This document shows positions 48,987 through 59,156 of a DNA stretch of 64,000 nucleotides, piece after piece. The stretch is from Muribaculaceae bacterium Isolate-036 (Harlan) (GTDB lineage: Bacteria; Bacteroidota; Bacteroidia; Bacteroidales; Muribaculaceae): contig RIAY01000007.1 of NCBI GenBank assembly GCA_003833075.1, positions 82,922 to 146,921 on the forward strand, written 5' to 3'. Each line of letters starts with the position of its first letter. Positions within the stretch are counted from its first letter, which is position 1. Made by a program: the position numbers and the translations under genes. Under the pieces are notes generated by a model. That model worked only from the letters and a program-made list of their open reading frames with translations, searched no databases and had not been told where the DNA came from.

Positions 48987-50525
48987 TACCGCATCCGCGA
49001 TCTTGCGGTCGTTTGAAAGACGCGGGACTTTACGCTGCCCTCCGAGTTTTCCGTTACCCACGGAATGCAGCCAGCTGTTGAACACACCCGCCGGTATATC
49101 CACAATTTCCGGAGGATCAAGAAATATTGTTCCTGTACGCTTGGCATCATAATCGGAATTAAGTCTGCGAAGCTCCTCATCAAGAAGCATCGAAAAACGC
49201 AATGTGTCGGCAGGGCGTTTACCCCACTCCACAAGCCATTGATGCCTGCCTTTGCGATTACCCTCCGCAAACACCGGGGCGGCTGTGTAATTCACCACAG
49301 ACGCTCCCGTCTGACTACATACGGCGGAAATCGCTCTCTCCGCATTCTCTTCCATCAGTTCTTCACCAAAGGCGTTTATAAAGCAACGGGTGCGACCAGC
49401 CACCTTTATCTTCACGGGAGAGACTTCATAAACGCGCACAGTGTCACCGGTATGATAACGCCAAAGTCCGTTGCTTGACGAAATCAGCATCTCATAGACC
49501 GCGCCCTTCTCCAGCTCCCATAACGGCACAGGCAGCGCATCATCGGCTCCGACTTTTATAAATTCATAGAAAATATCATTGTCGATGGTAAGCAACATCG
49601 ATTCGTCTTCAGGATTGTTCTGAACGGCAAAGAAACCTTCGGAGGCATTGTAGTTCTCAAGAAAATGCATCTTTGACGAATCCGTGAGACGTCTGTATTC
49701 CTCACGATACGGCTCGAAAGAAATTCCGCCGTGGAAAAAGACCTCAAGATCGGGCCATGCCTCGGAAAGTGTCTCCACCCCTCTTGCCTTGATTATCTCT
49801 TTTGCCACAGTAAGAAACCATGAAGGCACACCGGAAATATTGGTGACATGCACATCTTTGGATGCGGCTACCAGAGCGGGAAGTTTTACCGACCAGTCTG
49901 AAAGAAGAGCAGTGCGTTTGTCAGGAACGCGAAATAAATTGGCAAGGGGGTTTATCCTGTCGATAAGCGTCGCACTCAGATCTCCGACCCTTGCGCTCCC
50001 GGAATCAAGATGAAGTTCGTTGGCAAAAGAACCGCCAAGCACAAGCCCCTTGCCGCTGAAAAGACGACTGTGAGGATTGGCACGCAGATAATGCGCCACA
50101 CTGTCGGCTGCCCCTTTGTAATGACAACGCCGGAGGCTGTCTTCCGTGACAGGAACATATTTCGATTTACCCCCGGAGGTGCCTGAGGACTGGGCGAAAT
50201 TCCGGCATCTGCCGCGCCAGAGAACATCTTTCTCACCACGGATCATCCGCATCACATCGGCACGCAGCTGTTCGTATTCGCACATAGGCACACGCTGACA
50301 GAACCCTGCATACGGATTCTTCATTTTTGCAAGTTCCGAAAAGCCGTAACGCCTACCAACCTCACATCCGGATGCCCTGCTGAGCAAGGAGCGTAACTGC
50401 GCAAGCTGCACATCTTTCCCCGAATCTCCCCAGCAATCGGTGCGACGGGCGATCTTTACAAAATATGGACGAATAAGTGGTGTCAAATCCATGTTCATAG
50501 TGGTCTTGCTGTTTTTTTCTTCCAT
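48939..50525 (-). CDS. GH3 (auxin-responsive promoter) family acyl-adenylating enzyme
   Basis: 528 aa. The ATP/AMP-binding loop SSGTSGGKS (residues 113-121) and the later NYNASEGFF and WRYHTGDTVRV motifs match the GH3/JAR1 family, which in plants joins amino acids to acyl hormones. Bacteroidota copies have no proven substrate; an acyl-amide or acyl-ester ligase is a reasonable guess. It has no membrane segment. Its stop lies 48 bp inside the convergent MATE gene. A second in-frame ATG at codon 10 is possible. Confidence 0.85.
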   Translation of the reverse strand: MEEKNSKTTMNMDLTPLIRPYFVKIARRTDCWGDSGKDVQLAQLRSLLSRASGCEVGRRYGFSELAKMKNPYAGFCQRVPMCEYEQLRADVMRMIRGEKDVLWRGRCRNFAQSSGTSGGKSKYVPVTEDSLRRCHYKGAADSVAHYLRANPHSRLFSGKGLVLGGSFANELHLDSGSARVGDLSATLIDRINPLANLFRVPDKRTALLSDWSVKLPALVAASKDVHVTNISGVPSWFLTVAKEIIKARGVETLSEAWPDLEVFFHGGISFEPYREEYRRLTDSSKMHFLENYNASEGFFAVQNNPEDESMLLTIDNDIFYEFIKVGADDALPVPLWELEKGAVYEMLISSSNGLWRYHTGDTVRVYEVSPVKIKVAGRTRCFINAFGEELMEENAERAISAVCSQTGASVVNYTAAPVFAEGNRKGRHQWLVEWGKRPADTLRFSMLLDEELRRLNSDYDAKRTGTIFLDPPEIVDIPAGVFNSWLHSVGNGKLGGQRKVPRLSNDRKIADAVLGILCRLDFSDLEKQ

Positions 50526-50616
50526 TCCTCAGATGCAAAACTCCGAGAAACGAGTACAAAATTAATAACATATTCCATTATCTTCAAGTTTAATTTCATT
50601 TATCATCATTTTTTCA

Positions 50617-50624
50617 TAATTTTG
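50617..50624 (+). promoter_or_regulatory. Promoter (-7 box) of the phospholipase gene
   Basis: TAATTTTG at 50617-50624. The expected transcription start, about 50631, falls only a few bases before the first ATG at 50638, so one of the later in-frame ATGs is likelier to be used. Confidence 0.5.
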
Positions 50625-50673
50625 TATTATAATACCCATGGTTCCACAAAACATGAATCAAATCATGGCAGAC

Positions 50674-51522
50674 ATGACTATAAAAAAGTATCTTACTCTT
50701 ATAATTTTCTTATTATCTGCATTTTTAGCAGTACACACGAATGCCCAGCTTATCAAGGTAGACCACCAGCGGGGATTTACAGACTCGCTGCGCAACGAGC
50801 TGATAAACGCGCCATATTTCGGATTGTTCAAAGACAACTATTTCACTGTCGGCACGGCTGTGGGAGCAAAGCCCACACGCAACAATTCAGATGTAAAGTT
50901 CCAGATATCTATAGCACAGCGTCTCACTAAGACCACACTGCCTGGCAATTCGTTCATTTTCCTCATGTATACCCAGAAGACTTTCTGGAATGTTTTCGAG
51001 AAATCACTCCCGATGCATGACCTGAATTTCAACCCTGGAATCGGATGGTCGATACCTTTCTTCTCCAAAGGGAGATACGCGGGTAAGTTCACTCTTCTTC
51101 TCGAACACGAAAGTAACGGGCGCGACAGTCTTGAATCAAGAAGCTGGAACCGCATCACGTTCTCCGGCTCAACAATCATCGACAGATGGCTGATGGTGCA
51201 CGCGAAATTCTGGATTCCGATCATAGACGGCGAAAACAACCGGGACATTCTGAAATACTGCGGCATCTGTCAGGGTGGAGTTGCCGTGACCACTCCCGAC
51301 AAAAAATTCGGATGGTCGCTGACGCTGGTCAAACGGATTGGCTGGAATTTCAATTGCAACACCATTTTCGAGTTCAACTGGCGTATTCACAAAAAATCCA
51401 ATCAATACCTTTTTGTGCAATATTACAACGGATATGGAGAGTGCCTCCTCGATTATAACAAGTTCCGGTCCCGACTGCGGGCGGGAATAGTAATCAAACC
51501 CAGCTTTTTCTCTGAATTCTGA
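50674..51522 (+). CDS. pldA: Outer-membrane phospholipase A (OMPLA, PldA-like)
   Basis: 282 aa from the ATG at 50674, which gives a clean signal peptide (MTIKKYLTLIIFLLSAF, cut near TNAQ). Three earlier in-frame ATGs exist. The catalytic triad is conserved as His145, Ser147 (HESNGRDS) and Asn159 (RSWNR), the same spacing as His142, Ser144 and Asn156 of E. coli OMPLA. The remaining sequence is a 12-strand barrel ending in Phe. It hydrolyses phospholipids that reach the outer leaflet, normally as a calcium-dependent dimer. A glycosyltransferase gene starts 1 bp after its stop. Confidence 0.92.
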   Translation: MTIKKYLTLIIFLLSAFLAVHTNAQLIKVDHQRGFTDSLRNELINAPYFGLFKDNYFTVGTAVGAKPTRNNSDVKFQISIAQRLTKTTLPGNSFIFLMYTQKTFWNVFEKSLPMHDLNFNPGIGWSIPFFSKGRYAGKFTLLLEHESNGRDSLESRSWNRITFSGSTIIDRWLMVHAKFWIPIIDGENNRDILKYCGICQGGVAVTTPDKKFGWSLTLVKRIGWNFNCNTIFEFNWRIHKKSNQYLFVQYYNGYGECLLDYNKFRSRLRAGIVIKPSFFSEF

Positions 51523-51523
51523 C

Positions 51524-52723
51524 ATGTTTATGGAATATCAATTGACCTATCTTTTGATGGCAGTGGCGTTAACACTTGCCTTATTCTCTTTTCTCTGGCT
51601 TCAAAGACCGATGTCGAGGATTATCGACTATAAAAAAACGGAGACAGACATTCCGCCGCTTCATACCCCCAAAGTGTCAGTGATTGTATATTCTCAGGTT
51701 TCCGAGGAGGAACTGATGGATTATCTGCATGACCTGTGCGGACAGGATTATCCGGATTTCGAAGTGATTGTGGTATGCGAGTCTACGGCGGAAAGCAACG
51801 AAATGCTGTTGGAAAGCTGCACGCGCATATTCTCGAATGTATACGTGACATTCATTCCTCCGGGTTCGCACAACCTCAGCCGCCGCAAGCTTGCCCAGAC
51901 GTTAGGCATTAAGGCGGCAAAGGGAGAAATAATTGTCACCACTGTCGCCAATGCGGTCATACCCTCTTCCGGCTGGCTGTCCTCACTTGTGAGTCCCTTC
52001 CGGGGTGAAAACGCCGATAACACGGATGTCTCGCTCGGATATTCCCATTTCGATTATTCTGAAATGCATGGATGGGGAAAATGGTACAGGGAATTCAACT
52101 CCGTGATGTCAGATTCACTATGGATAGGATATGCTCTCAAGGGCATGCCCTATCGCGGCGACGGTAACAATCTCGCGTTCCGCAGAAAACTCTTCTTTGA
52201 CCACAAAGGATATTCGCAAAGCATCTATCTGCATTCAGGCGATGACGACATATTCATACACTCGATTGCCAGACCTGACAACACAAAAATCGTTCTCACT
52301 CCGGAATCAATACTTTCAATCGAATGGGGGGATGCTTCCAAACGGATGTGGAGCACACGCAAGGAACAGTATGAATTCACCTCGCGATGGCTGCCGCGCA
52401 AACCGTTTCTGCGAGCGGGAGCAATGTCTGCCATACAATGGCTTGTGACTCTTTCGCTGGCAGCTACCATTGCCATGAGCTTGTGGACGGCATGTCAGAC
52501 ACGAGACCTCACCGAGTGCGCCCCGGCTGCGAGTGCCTTGGTCATGCTGATTCTTTTCAGGATTGTGAACATATTGCTTTACCGGAAAATGGCTGAAAAG
52601 ATGTGTGCTACGAGATTATGGTGGGCGGTTCCATCATTCCTGCTTGCAAAACCGATACTGAATTTCTTTTTCAGACTGCATCACCGCAAGCACCGCCATC
52701 TGAATTTCACCTGGGCTCGTTAA
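51524..52723 (+). CDS. Family 2 glycosyltransferase, membrane-anchored
   Basis: 399 aa. One membrane segment at residues 5-25, a GT-A domain with VSVIVYSQVSEEEL, the QDYPDFEVIVVCES strand and a GDDDIFIHS acidic motif, then two membrane helices near the C-terminus (about 310-370). The catalytic domain faces the cytoplasm. It adds a sugar to a lipid carrier or surface polymer; donor and acceptor are unknown. Its ATG follows the pldA stop by one base, so the two are probably made from one mRNA, an unusual pairing of lipid and glycan enzymes at the envelope. Confidence 0.82.
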   Translation: MFMEYQLTYLLMAVALTLALFSFLWLQRPMSRIIDYKKTETDIPPLHTPKVSVIVYSQVSEEELMDYLHDLCGQDYPDFEVIVVCESTAESNEMLLESCTRIFSNVYVTFIPPGSHNLSRRKLAQTLGIKAAKGEIIVTTVANAVIPSSGWLSSLVSPFRGENADNTDVSLGYSHFDYSEMHGWGKWYREFNSVMSDSLWIGYALKGMPYRGDGNNLAFRRKLFFDHKGYSQSIYLHSGDDDIFIHSIARPDNTKIVLTPESILSIEWGDASKRMWSTRKEQYEFTSRWLPRKPFLRAGAMSAIQWLVTLSLAATIAMSLWTACQTRDLTECAPAASALVMLILFRIVNILLYRKMAEKMCATRLWWAVPSFLLAKPILNFFFRLHHRKHRHLNFTWAR

Positions 52724-52806
52724 CAATTTACCACCGGGAGGGTTTATATTATACGAACCGACTCATTTTACAAACAGATTCTTATACAAGACAATTCTTA
52801 CGCATT

Positions 52807-53925
52807 ATGACATTATATCCGAATCTTATCCTTGATGCTCTCAAGAGCGTCAGATACCCCGGCAACGGCAAGAGCCTCGCCGAAAACAATATGATTGAAG
52901 ACGACATCCGCATAGATGGCGCTAAGGTGTCGTTCTCTCTGATTTTTGACAAACCTACAGACCCCTTCATCAGGTCAGTAGTTAGAGCCTCCGAAGCGGC
53001 GATTGCCACTTCCATATCTCCTGATGTCGAAGTGAATGTCTCCGTCAAGACACGTGCCGCAGCAGCTCCTGCAAAACCGGCAGTGCTTCCGGGAGTAAAG
53101 AATATCATTGGAGTCAGCTCCGGCAAGGGAGGTGTTGGAAAATCCACAGTCGCCGCCAACCTCGCAGTGGCACTCGCGGCAAAGGGTTATAAGGTAGGTC
53201 TTCTTGACGCCGATATATTCGGTCCGTCGATGCCAAAAATGTTCGGCGTCGAAGATGAACAGCTCTATATGGTAAACAAGGAAGGACGCGACTGGATTGA
53301 ACCTATAGAAAGATACGGAGTCAAGATGCTCTCCATCGGTTTCCTTGTCGACAAGGAGAAACCGGTCCTCTGGAGAGGAGGCATGGCAAGCAACGCCTTG
53401 AAACAGCTGATAACAGACGCATGGTGGGGCGAACTCGATTATTTCCTTATCGACATGCCTCCGGGAACGAGCGACATACACCTGACCCTTGTACAGACTC
53501 TTCCAATCACAGGAATTGTTGTCGTGAGCACTCCGCAGGAAGTGGCACTCGCCGATGCAAGGAAGGGAATCGCGATGTTCACCGGTGAGGCGGTCAATGT
53601 TCCCATACTCGGTCTGGTAGAGAACATGGCTTGGTTCACACCCGCGCAACATCCGGATGAGAGATATTACATCTTCGGAGAAGGGGGTGCCGTAAGACTG
53701 GCGGAGGAACAGGGTGTGAGACTGCTGGCTCAGATTCCGCTTGTGATGGATATCCGCAGCCATGCCGACAATGGCGCGCCTGTGGCGCTGCAACTCACCG
53801 GAGACCCGTCGATGGCGAGTCCGGAGGCACAGGCTTTCGGAACACTTGCCGACAATGTTGTCTCTTCGGTAGAAGAACGCAATTCCACCCTACCACCTAC
53901 AACCAAAGTAAACGTCAGCCATTGA
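52807..53925 (+). CDS. Mrp/NBP35-family ATPase without cysteines
   Basis: 372 aa from the ATG at 52807; a longer reading overlaps the glycosyltransferase and lacks similarity. N-terminal DUF59-like domain (about 1-90), then a P-loop ATPase with the deviant Walker A GVSSGKGGVGKST, LLDADIFGPSMPKMFG, DYFLIDMPPGTSD and VSTPQEVALADARKG. These fit ApbC/Mrp iron-sulfur carriers. In the classical protein ENMxxF is followed by CPxC; here it is ENMAWFTPAQH, and the whole chain contains no cysteine. It cannot hold a bridging cluster in the usual way. The end overlaps the convergent trmB by 11 bp. Confidence 0.88.
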   Translation: MTLYPNLILDALKSVRYPGNGKSLAENNMIEDDIRIDGAKVSFSLIFDKPTDPFIRSVVRASEAAIATSISPDVEVNVSVKTRAAAAPAKPAVLPGVKNIIGVSSGKGGVGKSTVAANLAVALAAKGYKVGLLDADIFGPSMPKMFGVEDEQLYMVNKEGRDWIEPIERYGVKMLSIGFLVDKEKPVLWRGGMASNALKQLITDAWWGELDYFLIDMPPGTSDIHLTLVQTLPITGIVVVSTPQEVALADARKGIAMFTGEAVNVPILGLVENMAWFTPAQHPDERYYIFGEGGAVRLAEEQGVRLLAQIPLVMDIRSHADNGAPVALQLTGDPSMASPEAQAFGTLADNVVSSVEERNSTLPPTTKVNVSH

Positions 53926-54655
53926 AACGCGCCATGGCGTGATAGTCATCCTTGGGGATATCATCCGCCTGAGGCTCCCGGAGTTCTCCGCTGTGTGGCA
54001 GACGGAATGAAAGGCGTTTGATTTTCTTTCCGCGTGACAGCCACTGCTGTTCGTAGAATGTCTTGATTGAGGAGACCGGATCGGCAAGACCGGAGCCATA
54101 AAGATCCGAGGTATCCATCAGCACTTCAAAACCGTTGAGTTCAACCAGACGGCGTGTATATTCATAAAGAAACGGTGAATCCGTCTTGAGATTCACAATG
54201 CCGCCGTCGCGGAGTATATTTCGATAAAGATTCAGAAAGCGCGTGGACGTAAGACGTTTGCGCGTTTTCTGCATCTGGGGGTCGGGGAATGTTATCCACA
54301 ATTCATCCACTTCGCCGGGAACGAAGAACTTGTCGATATTCTCAATTTCGGCTCTAAGAAAGGCAGCATTGCCAATTTCTTCCTCTTCCACAGTTCTGGC
54401 TCCGCTCCACATTCGCGCGCCCTTTATGTCCACACCTATATAATTGCGTGTCTCATCGCTTTTCGCCAGACCAACGGTATATTCACCCTTGCCGCAACCA
54501 AGCTCAACCACAATCGGTGCAACATGACCGAACACTGATTCATTCCAGCTTCCACGATATGGAAACCCATTTTTTATCAGCTCTTCTCTCGGATATTGCA
54601 ACACGCATTTGAACTCGCGCATCTCCGCAAACTTTTTGAGTTTATTCTTTCCCAT
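53915..54655 (-). CDS. trmB: tRNA (guanine-N7-)-methyltransferase
   Basis: 246 aa from the ATG at 54655, which overlaps the LRR gene stop in a TGATG junction and gives the normal TrmB length. SAM motif VELGCGKGEYTVGLA, GVDIKGARMW, and the ITFPDPQMQKTRKRLTS motif that binds and modifies tRNA are present. It forms m7G46 in the variable loop of tRNAs. The C-terminal part (SRGKKIKRLSFRLP) is somewhat longer than in enteric bacteria. Confidence 0.94.
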   Translation of the reverse strand: MGKNKLKKFAEMREFKCVLQYPREELIKNGFPYRGSWNESVFGHVAPIVVELGCGKGEYTVGLAKSDETRNYIGVDIKGARMWSGARTVEEEEIGNAAFLRAEIENIDKFFVPGEVDELWITFPDPQMQKTRKRLTSTRFLNLYRNILRDGGIVNLKTDSPFLYEYTRRLVELNGFEVLMDTSDLYGSGLADPVSSIKTFYEQQWLSRGKKIKRLSFRLPHSGELREPQADDIPKDDYHAMARFNG

Positions 54656-56025
54656 CAGTAACCTTCGATTAATTTTACAACTTTTGAAACAGACCCCGAC
54701 ACCACCCTGACAACTATTTTTTCTCCGCTGAACGGTTCCGACACATATTCCTGTGTACCGGGTCTGGCTTGCGCCAGTATAATTCCGTCCATGCGGCATA
54801 CCGTCACTTCATCTATCGCATGGTTTGAGTTGATTCGGAGCACTCCGCCGGAATCCATTCTTATTTTTATCGTGACATCGACACCTGTCACTTCCGACAC
54901 CTCCGATACTTCCGATACAAGAAATTCCTTCCATACCGGTGCGGATGCCCACACCTCTTTCTCACCCGCGGCAACTTCAAGAACCACATTCCGGGTCTCG
55001 ACTCCTGAAAACGCGAGCGGCGAACAGCCTGGCACCGCATTTCCGAGCTTTCTGACATCCACCGTCTTAAGATTCACTGCATTTCTGAACGCATGTTCAC
55101 GAACCTCGCGGACTGACGGATGAAGCGAGATTCTCTCCGCTGCAAGTCCGGCATATGCCCCTTCTCCGATTATCTCGCCGCTGATCTCACCTCCAAGCTC
55201 GACAATGCCGTTCAACGCCAATGAAAGCGGGGCACTGCCGGAGGGCATTCCCGCCATGATTCCGAGTCTGCCGTCACCGAAAAACGCACCTTCCCCCAAC
55301 CTTATTCCTGCACGCAACGTCACTTCTTCAAGATTATCCATCGAGGCACACGCATAATCACCGGTCTCGCTGACTCCCGACAAATCAAGCTTCAGCACTC
55401 CGCTCTTCATCAATGCCTCTTTGCCCAATGAGGTGACACAGGGCGGGAAAGCTATGTTCCTCAGCGAGGAGCAGCCATAGAAACCTTGTTCGGGAATTGC
55501 CGTCACAGAGCAGAGCGAAAGGTCAGCTTCCTCAAGCATGTCGCAAAGATAGAATGCCCTCGCTCCCACAGACACAAGAGATGCTGGAAAAACAATCCTC
55601 TTCAAAGGTGTCTCTGCAAAAGCTCCCTCCCCTATTGCCGTGACCCCGGATGGCAACAATACCTCCTCCACTTCAGTAGCGAACAATGCAAAGGGTGGTA
55701 TCTCTCCGTCTGAAAAAAGGTAACGCCCCATATAGCTCGAATTTTCAAGCGTTGTCCCTTTGATTTCCAGTGCCGACATATCCAGAATCTTCACAGAGAC
55801 GGGCAGATCTCTCAAAGAGACAAGATCTATTGCCAGAGTCTCACCTTCAAGTCTTATATCCGAAGGGAGTTCCTTTTGCCACACCCTCACCTGCGAAGGG
55901 AGCAACCCGGGCCGCAACACAACCGTAGCTGCTTTCACAGACACGAACCCTATGGCAAGCGACGCCACAAAGGGAATTACCACATGCAGTGGCAAATACT
56001 CACATATGTTACGTTTCTTCAACAT
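54655..56025 (-). CDS. BspA-type leucine-rich repeat surface protein with possible T9SS-like C-terminus
   Basis: 456 aa. Signal or anchor segment at about residues 12-32. Repeats of the LRR_5 type (VTAIGEGAFAETPLKRIVFPAS, LVSVGARAFYLCDMLEEADL and further copies) cover about residues 110-340. The end (DEVTVCRMDGIILAQA then IVVRVVSGSVSKVVKLIEGY) resembles a type IX secretion sorting domain. BspA-like proteins bind host or bacterial surfaces. It sits between porZ and trmB, with a one-base overlap to the latter. A short SEV repeat (about residues 373-381) interrupts the linker. Confidence 0.72.
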   Translation of the reverse strand: MLKKRNICEYLPLHVVIPFVASLAIGFVSVKAATVVLRPGLLPSQVRVWQKELPSDIRLEGETLAIDLVSLRDLPVSVKILDMSALEIKGTTLENSSYMGRYLFSDGEIPPFALFATEVEEVLLPSGVTAIGEGAFAETPLKRIVFPASLVSVGARAFYLCDMLEEADLSLCSVTAIPEQGFYGCSSLRNIAFPPCVTSLGKEALMKSGVLKLDLSGVSETGDYACASMDNLEEVTLRAGIRLGEGAFFGDGRLGIMAGMPSGSAPLSLALNGIVELGGEISGEIIGEGAYAGLAAERISLHPSVREVREHAFRNAVNLKTVDVRKLGNAVPGCSPLAFSGVETRNVVLEVAAGEKEVWASAPVWKEFLVSEVSEVSEVTGVDVTIKIRMDSGGVLRINSNHAIDEVTVCRMDGIILAQARPGTQEYVSEPFSGEKIVVRVVSGSVSKVVKLIEGY

Positions 56026-56056
56026 ACTCTGATTTCGGTATAGCAGACCTACGGCA

Positions 56057-58567
56057 TCAGTTCACCACCAGAATCTTCGCCACGGCAGAGAAGCTGTCGC
56101 CATCGGGAGAACCCGAAGCCATCACGTAATAGACGCCTCCGGGAACACGTTTGGAGTTCAGGTTGGTCACGTCCCAGCGAGCCTCCCCGCCTGCCGCAAA
56201 ACCCACCTCCTTTATCAGCCCGCCCCCGGCATCCACTATTTTCACCAGCGCGTTGTCAGCAAGACCCTCTATCGTGACATATCCGAAATAATCGGGACGC
56301 ACCGGGTTCGGATATGCAACGGCATTGCTCTTCGAACCGGATGAGGTTGCGGTAGAAAGATACAGTTCGGCAAGCCCCTTGTCGGTGGAAATCATCATCG
56401 AATTGTTGTCAGGGTTATAACATATCCCGTAAACCGCATCATCAGGAAGTTCCGAACCGGATGATGTATATGTCCGGAGCACTTCAGTGCCATCGGACGA
56501 TGTGACGACAATACCTCCGCCGTTGGTTCCGAACCATTTCCTGCCGGAAGGATCGGAAGTGATGCAATTGATCCACACTCCGTCAAGAAGATAGTCGGCG
56601 AGATTGGTTCCGTCGTTTCTTGAAACCTTTATCCGGTTTACTCTTCCGCCGGTGCGGATAATGTCTGCCGGTCTGAAATTGACGACTCCCTTGTCGAGAC
56701 CGAGCCAGACAAGACCTGTCGAGGCATCCTCGAAAACCGAAAGGATGTAGGCGAAATCCACCTCCGAGCCATCCTGGTCTATAAGATGCTGGATATTGGT
56801 GCGCTCATCGTCATTCTGATTGTCGAGAGTCCCTTTATGGTCTATGAATATGGGACATGACTCCCATCCTCCGCTGATATACATCAATATGTTGCGCGAA
56901 GACGCGCCGTGCAGGGGAACAATGACCGAATAATTGGAGGCTCCGGCACCGGGAAGCTTTATTCTTTTCATCGGTTTGTAGCTCGCCGCATCCTGTGATG
57001 CAAGGCGGTCTTCAGGAGTCCAGTACCATATCTCCGCGCAATCTTGCCCCCCTTTCCAGAGATCGAAATCCCACCAGGTCGCCCACAGATTGCCGTAATC
57101 ATCGAATGCTGGCGCTGAAAACGGACAGGAAGCCTCAAATTCCTTGAATGCGGGCTGCACCACAACCAATCGGTCTCCGATTTTGCCGGGATCATTGTCA
57201 CGGCTCAGTCTCAGAGAGTTTGACGGATTCGCAAGATCAAGCCTCATAAGACCGTGAAGCACAGAACCGCTGTAGACATGATCGGGATTCCTTGGGTCAA
57301 CGGCTATCCCTTTCGGATTCCATTGCTCAAACATCGGAGAAGGATACCTGAAGGCAGGAGACATCGGACTCCACTCAAGCCCCTTGAGAGAAGAGATATA
57401 GTCAGGCGTATTCACATCCTGAGACACAAATGTCTGGCTTATTCCATGATTTCTTACGAGCATGCCGTAAGAGGGATGATACACCATATTGTCGCATTTA
57501 TAGGCATTCGAGGCGTTCGGAACTATCCCTTCATTGACAAGGGTCCACGCGCCGTCCTCTCCAAGTCTTCTGATGCAGATGCCATCCACACCTCTTGCGA
57601 CATAACAGGTCTTCTGGTCCCAGGATGCGAGTTTCGTGTCTTTATCCTCGTCATACTTGGGATAATGCGACATATTCAGGTCTTTGTCGATGTCCCAGAT
57701 TTCATCATATCCCGAAACAGTAACGCCGGCACGGTTGAGTTCCAGCGACTTGATATAATAATTTATCAGCAACTTATCCGTCAATGCTCCGGCGGCGTCA
57801 AGAGTGAGCGCCCGCACTTCCCCGCCCCAGCCGTATATCTGCGAGACAATAATCCGGTTGTCGCCGAGTCTGACAACACGCTCCACATCGCGATATCCGT
57901 TTATTTTCTCGAAGGAGGTGAAACTCCTGTCAGAAATCAGTCCGGCATACAAACCTTCACTGTCGGCAAGAACCAGCCTGTCGCCAAGGCTTGCTATTCC
58001 ATTGAACGAACGGGAGAGCTCGCGGGTAAAAAGAACCTCTCCTTTATCATCGTCAATCGAGATGTAGCCAAAATCAGTAGCGACAAGCACCATGTTCTCC
58101 GAAGGATTGAACCCTATGGCATTTACATTTTTCGAATAACGCGCGTCCGCGAGCATGAAACCGGGAATGTTGGTCACATCCCCGTTGTCGTGCAGCAGAT
58201 CTATATTGCCGTTATCATATGCTACCAGCAGATATTTTTTGTCGGGATTATATTCGGCAGCCTGCAACACAGTGCCTGAAAGCTTGTTCTGCCTGTTCAG
58301 CCACACCAGCTCCTCTCCATCTTTTTCATATCTGAACAAGGACATGGTACGCCGGGCGTTGTCTACTGTCCAGGGATAATGGTACTGGTTGTTGCTCAGC
58401 AGATACACATGCTCCGGCGTGTCAATGACGCGTTCCACATCGCCGCTGAAAGTCGGATGCAGACGCCATTGCTCGCCAAAAGCTGACAAAGAAAGCACCG
58501 CACACAAACATATGTTAATTAATATTCGTTTCAATTTACGGAGATTTTCTGCTTTGTTAGAAATCAT
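56057..58567 (-). CDS. PorZ-like beta-propeller protein of the type IX secretion system
   Basis: 836 aa. Signal peptide ends SAFGEQW. Two seven-bladed-propeller-like halves follow with [15 protein letters not shown] and [25 protein letters not shown] blades, then a C-terminal sorting domain ([18 protein letters not shown] and [18 protein letters not shown]). PorZ is part of the surface attachment complex that hands cargo to lipopolysaccharide. It starts inside the end of rdgB (11-bp overlap), an unexpected coupling. If it is PorZ, its sorting domain marks it as a cargo of the same system. Confidence 0.78.
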   Translation of the reverse strand: MISNKAENLRKLKRILINICLCAVLSLSAFGEQWRLHPTFSGDVERVIDTPEHVYLLSNNQYHYPWTVDNARRTMSLFRYEKDGEELVWLNRQNKLSGTVLQAAEYNPDKKYLLVAYDNGNIDLLHDNGDVTNIPGFMLADARYSKNVNAIGFNPSENMVLVATDFGYISIDDDKGEVLFTRELSRSFNGIASLGDRLVLADSEGLYAGLISDRSFTSFEKINGYRDVERVVRLGDNRIIVSQIYGWGGEVRALTLDAAGALTDKLLINYYIKSLELNRAGVTVSGYDEIWDIDKDLNMSHYPKYDEDKDTKLASWDQKTCYVARGVDGICIRRLGEDGAWTLVNEGIVPNASNAYKCDNMVYHPSYGMLVRNHGISQTFVSQDVNTPDYISSLKGLEWSPMSPAFRYPSPMFEQWNPKGIAVDPRNPDHVYSGSVLHGLMRLDLANPSNSLRLSRDNDPGKIGDRLVVVQPAFKEFEASCPFSAPAFDDYGNLWATWWDFDLWKGGQDCAEIWYWTPEDRLASQDAASYKPMKRIKLPGAGASNYSVIVPLHGASSRNILMYISGGWESCPIFIDHKGTLDNQNDDERTNIQHLIDQDGSEVDFAYILSVFEDASTGLVWLGLDKGVVNFRPADIIRTGGRVNRIKVSRNDGTNLADYLLDGVWINCITSDPSGRKWFGTNGGGIVVTSSDGTEVLRTYTSSGSELPDDAVYGICYNPDNNSMMISTDKGLAELYLSTATSSGSKSNAVAYPNPVRPDYFGYVTIEGLADNALVKIVDAGGGLIKEVGFAAGGEARWDVTNLNSKRVPGGVYYVMASGSPDGDSFSAVAKILVVN

Positions 58568-59156
58568 TTGTTTTCAGGAAGTCAGCCAGTTTCCTCATGG
58601 CTCTTCCCCGGTGGGAGATGGCATTTTTCTCTTCCGGAGCCATTTCTGCGAAACTGCGTCCGGTCTCTTCCGCTATAAATATCGGATCATATCCGAAACC
58701 TCCGTCGCCATGCGCCTCCTCCGAGATATACCCGTCGACACGCCCCTCGAAAGTATTTGTCTCCCCATTGAGAACCAGGGCTACGACAGTGGCGAAATGA
58801 GCCTTACGGTCTCTCTTGCCCTCCATTTCGCTAAGCATCTTGTTCACATTGTCGGCAAAAGTGCAATGTTCTCCGGCATAGCGGGCACTATACACTCCCG
58901 GTGCTCCTCCGAGTGCGTCTACCATCAGTCCCGTATCATCGGCAAAGCAGTCATATCCATATTTCTCCTTTACCCAGCGCGCCTTTATGAGCGCATTTCC
59001 CTCAAGTGTATCCGCTGTTTCCGGAATATCGTCATGACACCCGATTTCAGCCAAAGACACTATTTCGAACTCACCGGCAAGTATTTCCCTTGCCTCCTCA
59101 AGCTTATGCAGATTGTTGGTGGCAAACACCAGCTTCTTTAATTCTTTTTTGTTCAT
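58557..59156 (-). CDS. rdgB: XTP/dITP pyrophosphatase
   Basis: 199 aa from the ATG at 59156; a longer frame to 59513 covers a repeated non-coding segment and was rejected. [44 protein letters not shown] and the [10 protein letters not shown] and [10 protein letters not shown] motifs define the Ham1/RdgB family, which removes deaminated purine nucleotides from the pool. The last 11 bp overlap the porZ start. It is the boundary of the conserved chromosome next to the restriction island. Confidence 0.94.
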   Translation of the reverse strand: MNKKELKKLVFATNNLHKLEEAREILAGEFEIVSLAEIGCHDDIPETADTLEGNALIKARWVKEKYGYDCFADDTGLMVDALGGAPGVYSARYAGEHCTFADNVNKMLSEMEGKRDRKAHFATVVALVLNGETNTFEGRVDGYISEEAHGDGGFGYDPIFIAEETGRSFAEMAPEEKNAISHRGRAMRKLADFLKTNDF

